Source: an uncultured Odoribacter sp. (GTDB taxonomy: Bacteria > Bacteroidota > Bacteroidia > Bacteroidales > Marinifilaceae). From it: a stretch of DNA of 5,959 bases. Numbering within the stretch: position 1 is the first letter of the stretch; each line of letters starts with the position of its first letter. Below the pieces are notes generated by a model. The model was given only the letters and a program-made list of their open reading frames with translations. It was not told the DNA's origin and ran no database searches. Positions 5,411 to 5,959 of this stretch are shown piece by piece. Made by a program: the position numbers and the translations under genes. Where the stretch lies: NCBI GenBank assembly GCA_905204385.1, contig CAJKZL010000216.1:1-5959 (forward strand), in the 5' to 3' direction.

Positions 5411-5959
5411 ATGATGACAACACTTAGATTTAAGATGGTTGAAGAAGCCATTGGCAGAAAAGCGGTGGAACTCCCCCTGGAATCGGAGAGACCGGCTGAC
5501 TATTTTGGAAAATATGTTTTTGACCGTTCGAAGATGCGGAAGTATTTACCTAAGGATTGTTATGAAACTTATTTGAATACGATGAAAAACGGGACTCCTT
5601 TAAGCATGGAGACTGCCGATTGCATTGCTGCCGGGATGAAACAATGGGCGATGGATCTGGGAGCTACACATTATACACATTGGTTTCAGCCTTTAACCGG
5701 GGGCACGGCTGAAAAGCACGATGCTTTAATCGAACCCGATTCAGCAGGAGTCATTATAGAGGAACTTACACGAAAATTGTTGATACAGCAGGAACCCGAT
5801 GCGTCGAGTTTTCCGAGCGGTGGCTTACGGAATACTTTCGAGGCCCGGGGATATAGCGCCTGGGATCCCGCCTCTCCGGCATTTATCGTAGACAGGACTC
5901 TGTGTATGCCTACCATATTTATCGCTTATACGGGAGCAGCGCTGGATTACAAGGCTCCT
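5411..5959 (+). CDS. glnN: Type III glutamine synthetase GlnN, N-terminal part (cut by the window end)
   Basis: Cytoplasmic ATP-dependent enzyme that joins ammonia to glutamate to make glutamine. The visible 183 residues run without a stop to the last base of the window. They match the N-terminal region of the GSIII family typical of Bacteroidetes: [17 protein letters not shown] (31-47), [19 protein letters not shown] (86-104), [26 protein letters not shown] (from about 123), and [26 protein letters not shown] enzymes are about 700-730 residues long, so roughly three quarters of the protein, with much of the active site, lies outside the window. Two ATGs at 5411 and 5414 are both possible starts; no Shine-Dalgarno motif is seen. 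A predicted promoter about 170 bases upstream and a hairpin-bearing leader suggest independent expression, plausibly nitrogen-responsive, although no known nitrogen-control site was recognised. Confidence 0.95.
   Translation, partial: MMTTLRFKMVEEAIGRKAVELPLESERPADYFGKYVFDRSKMRKYLPKDCYETYLNTMKNGTPLSMETADCIAAGMKQWAMDLGATHYTHWFQPLTGGTAEKHDALIEPDSAGVIIEELTRKLLIQQEPDASSFPSGGLRNTFEARGYSAWDPASPAFIVDRTLCMPTIFIAYTGAALDYKAP

Overview
The window looks like ordinary chromosomal DNA from a Bacteroidales bacterium. The reasons are a type III glutamine synthetase (GlnN), promoters of the Bacteroidetes TTTG/TAnnTTTG type, A/T-rich start regions with few Shine-Dalgarno motifs, and a PstS with an EF-hand-like loop. 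I cannot name the genus; Odoribacteraceae is a guess.

Layout, all on the + strand: a rubredoxin (123-287) with a terminator-like hairpin behind it; a 272-base intergenic segment holding a second hairpin with a T tract and a strong promoter; a phosphate ABC transporter operon pstS-pstC-pstA-pstB (560-4264); an assimilatory APS/PAPS reductase cysH (4281-4979) 16 bases after pstB; a 431-base gene-free segment with two strong hairpins, AT-rich repeats and a second strong promoter; and the 5' part of glnN (5411 to the window end).

PstS would capture phosphate in the periplasm, PstC and PstA form the channel and PstB powers it. The surprise is that pstS carries one in-frame TAA at codon 89 with the reading frame intact on both sides, so the binding protein is either a very recent nonsense mutant or the result of a sequence error. 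pstC, pstA and pstB look intact. No phoU follows pstB; cysH sits there instead.

No wholly new system is evident. The points most worth a second look are the pstS stop codon, the altered ABC signature of PstB, and the glnN upstream region, where a perfect 8-bp dyad fills the promoter spacer and TTGAAA-type motifs recur.
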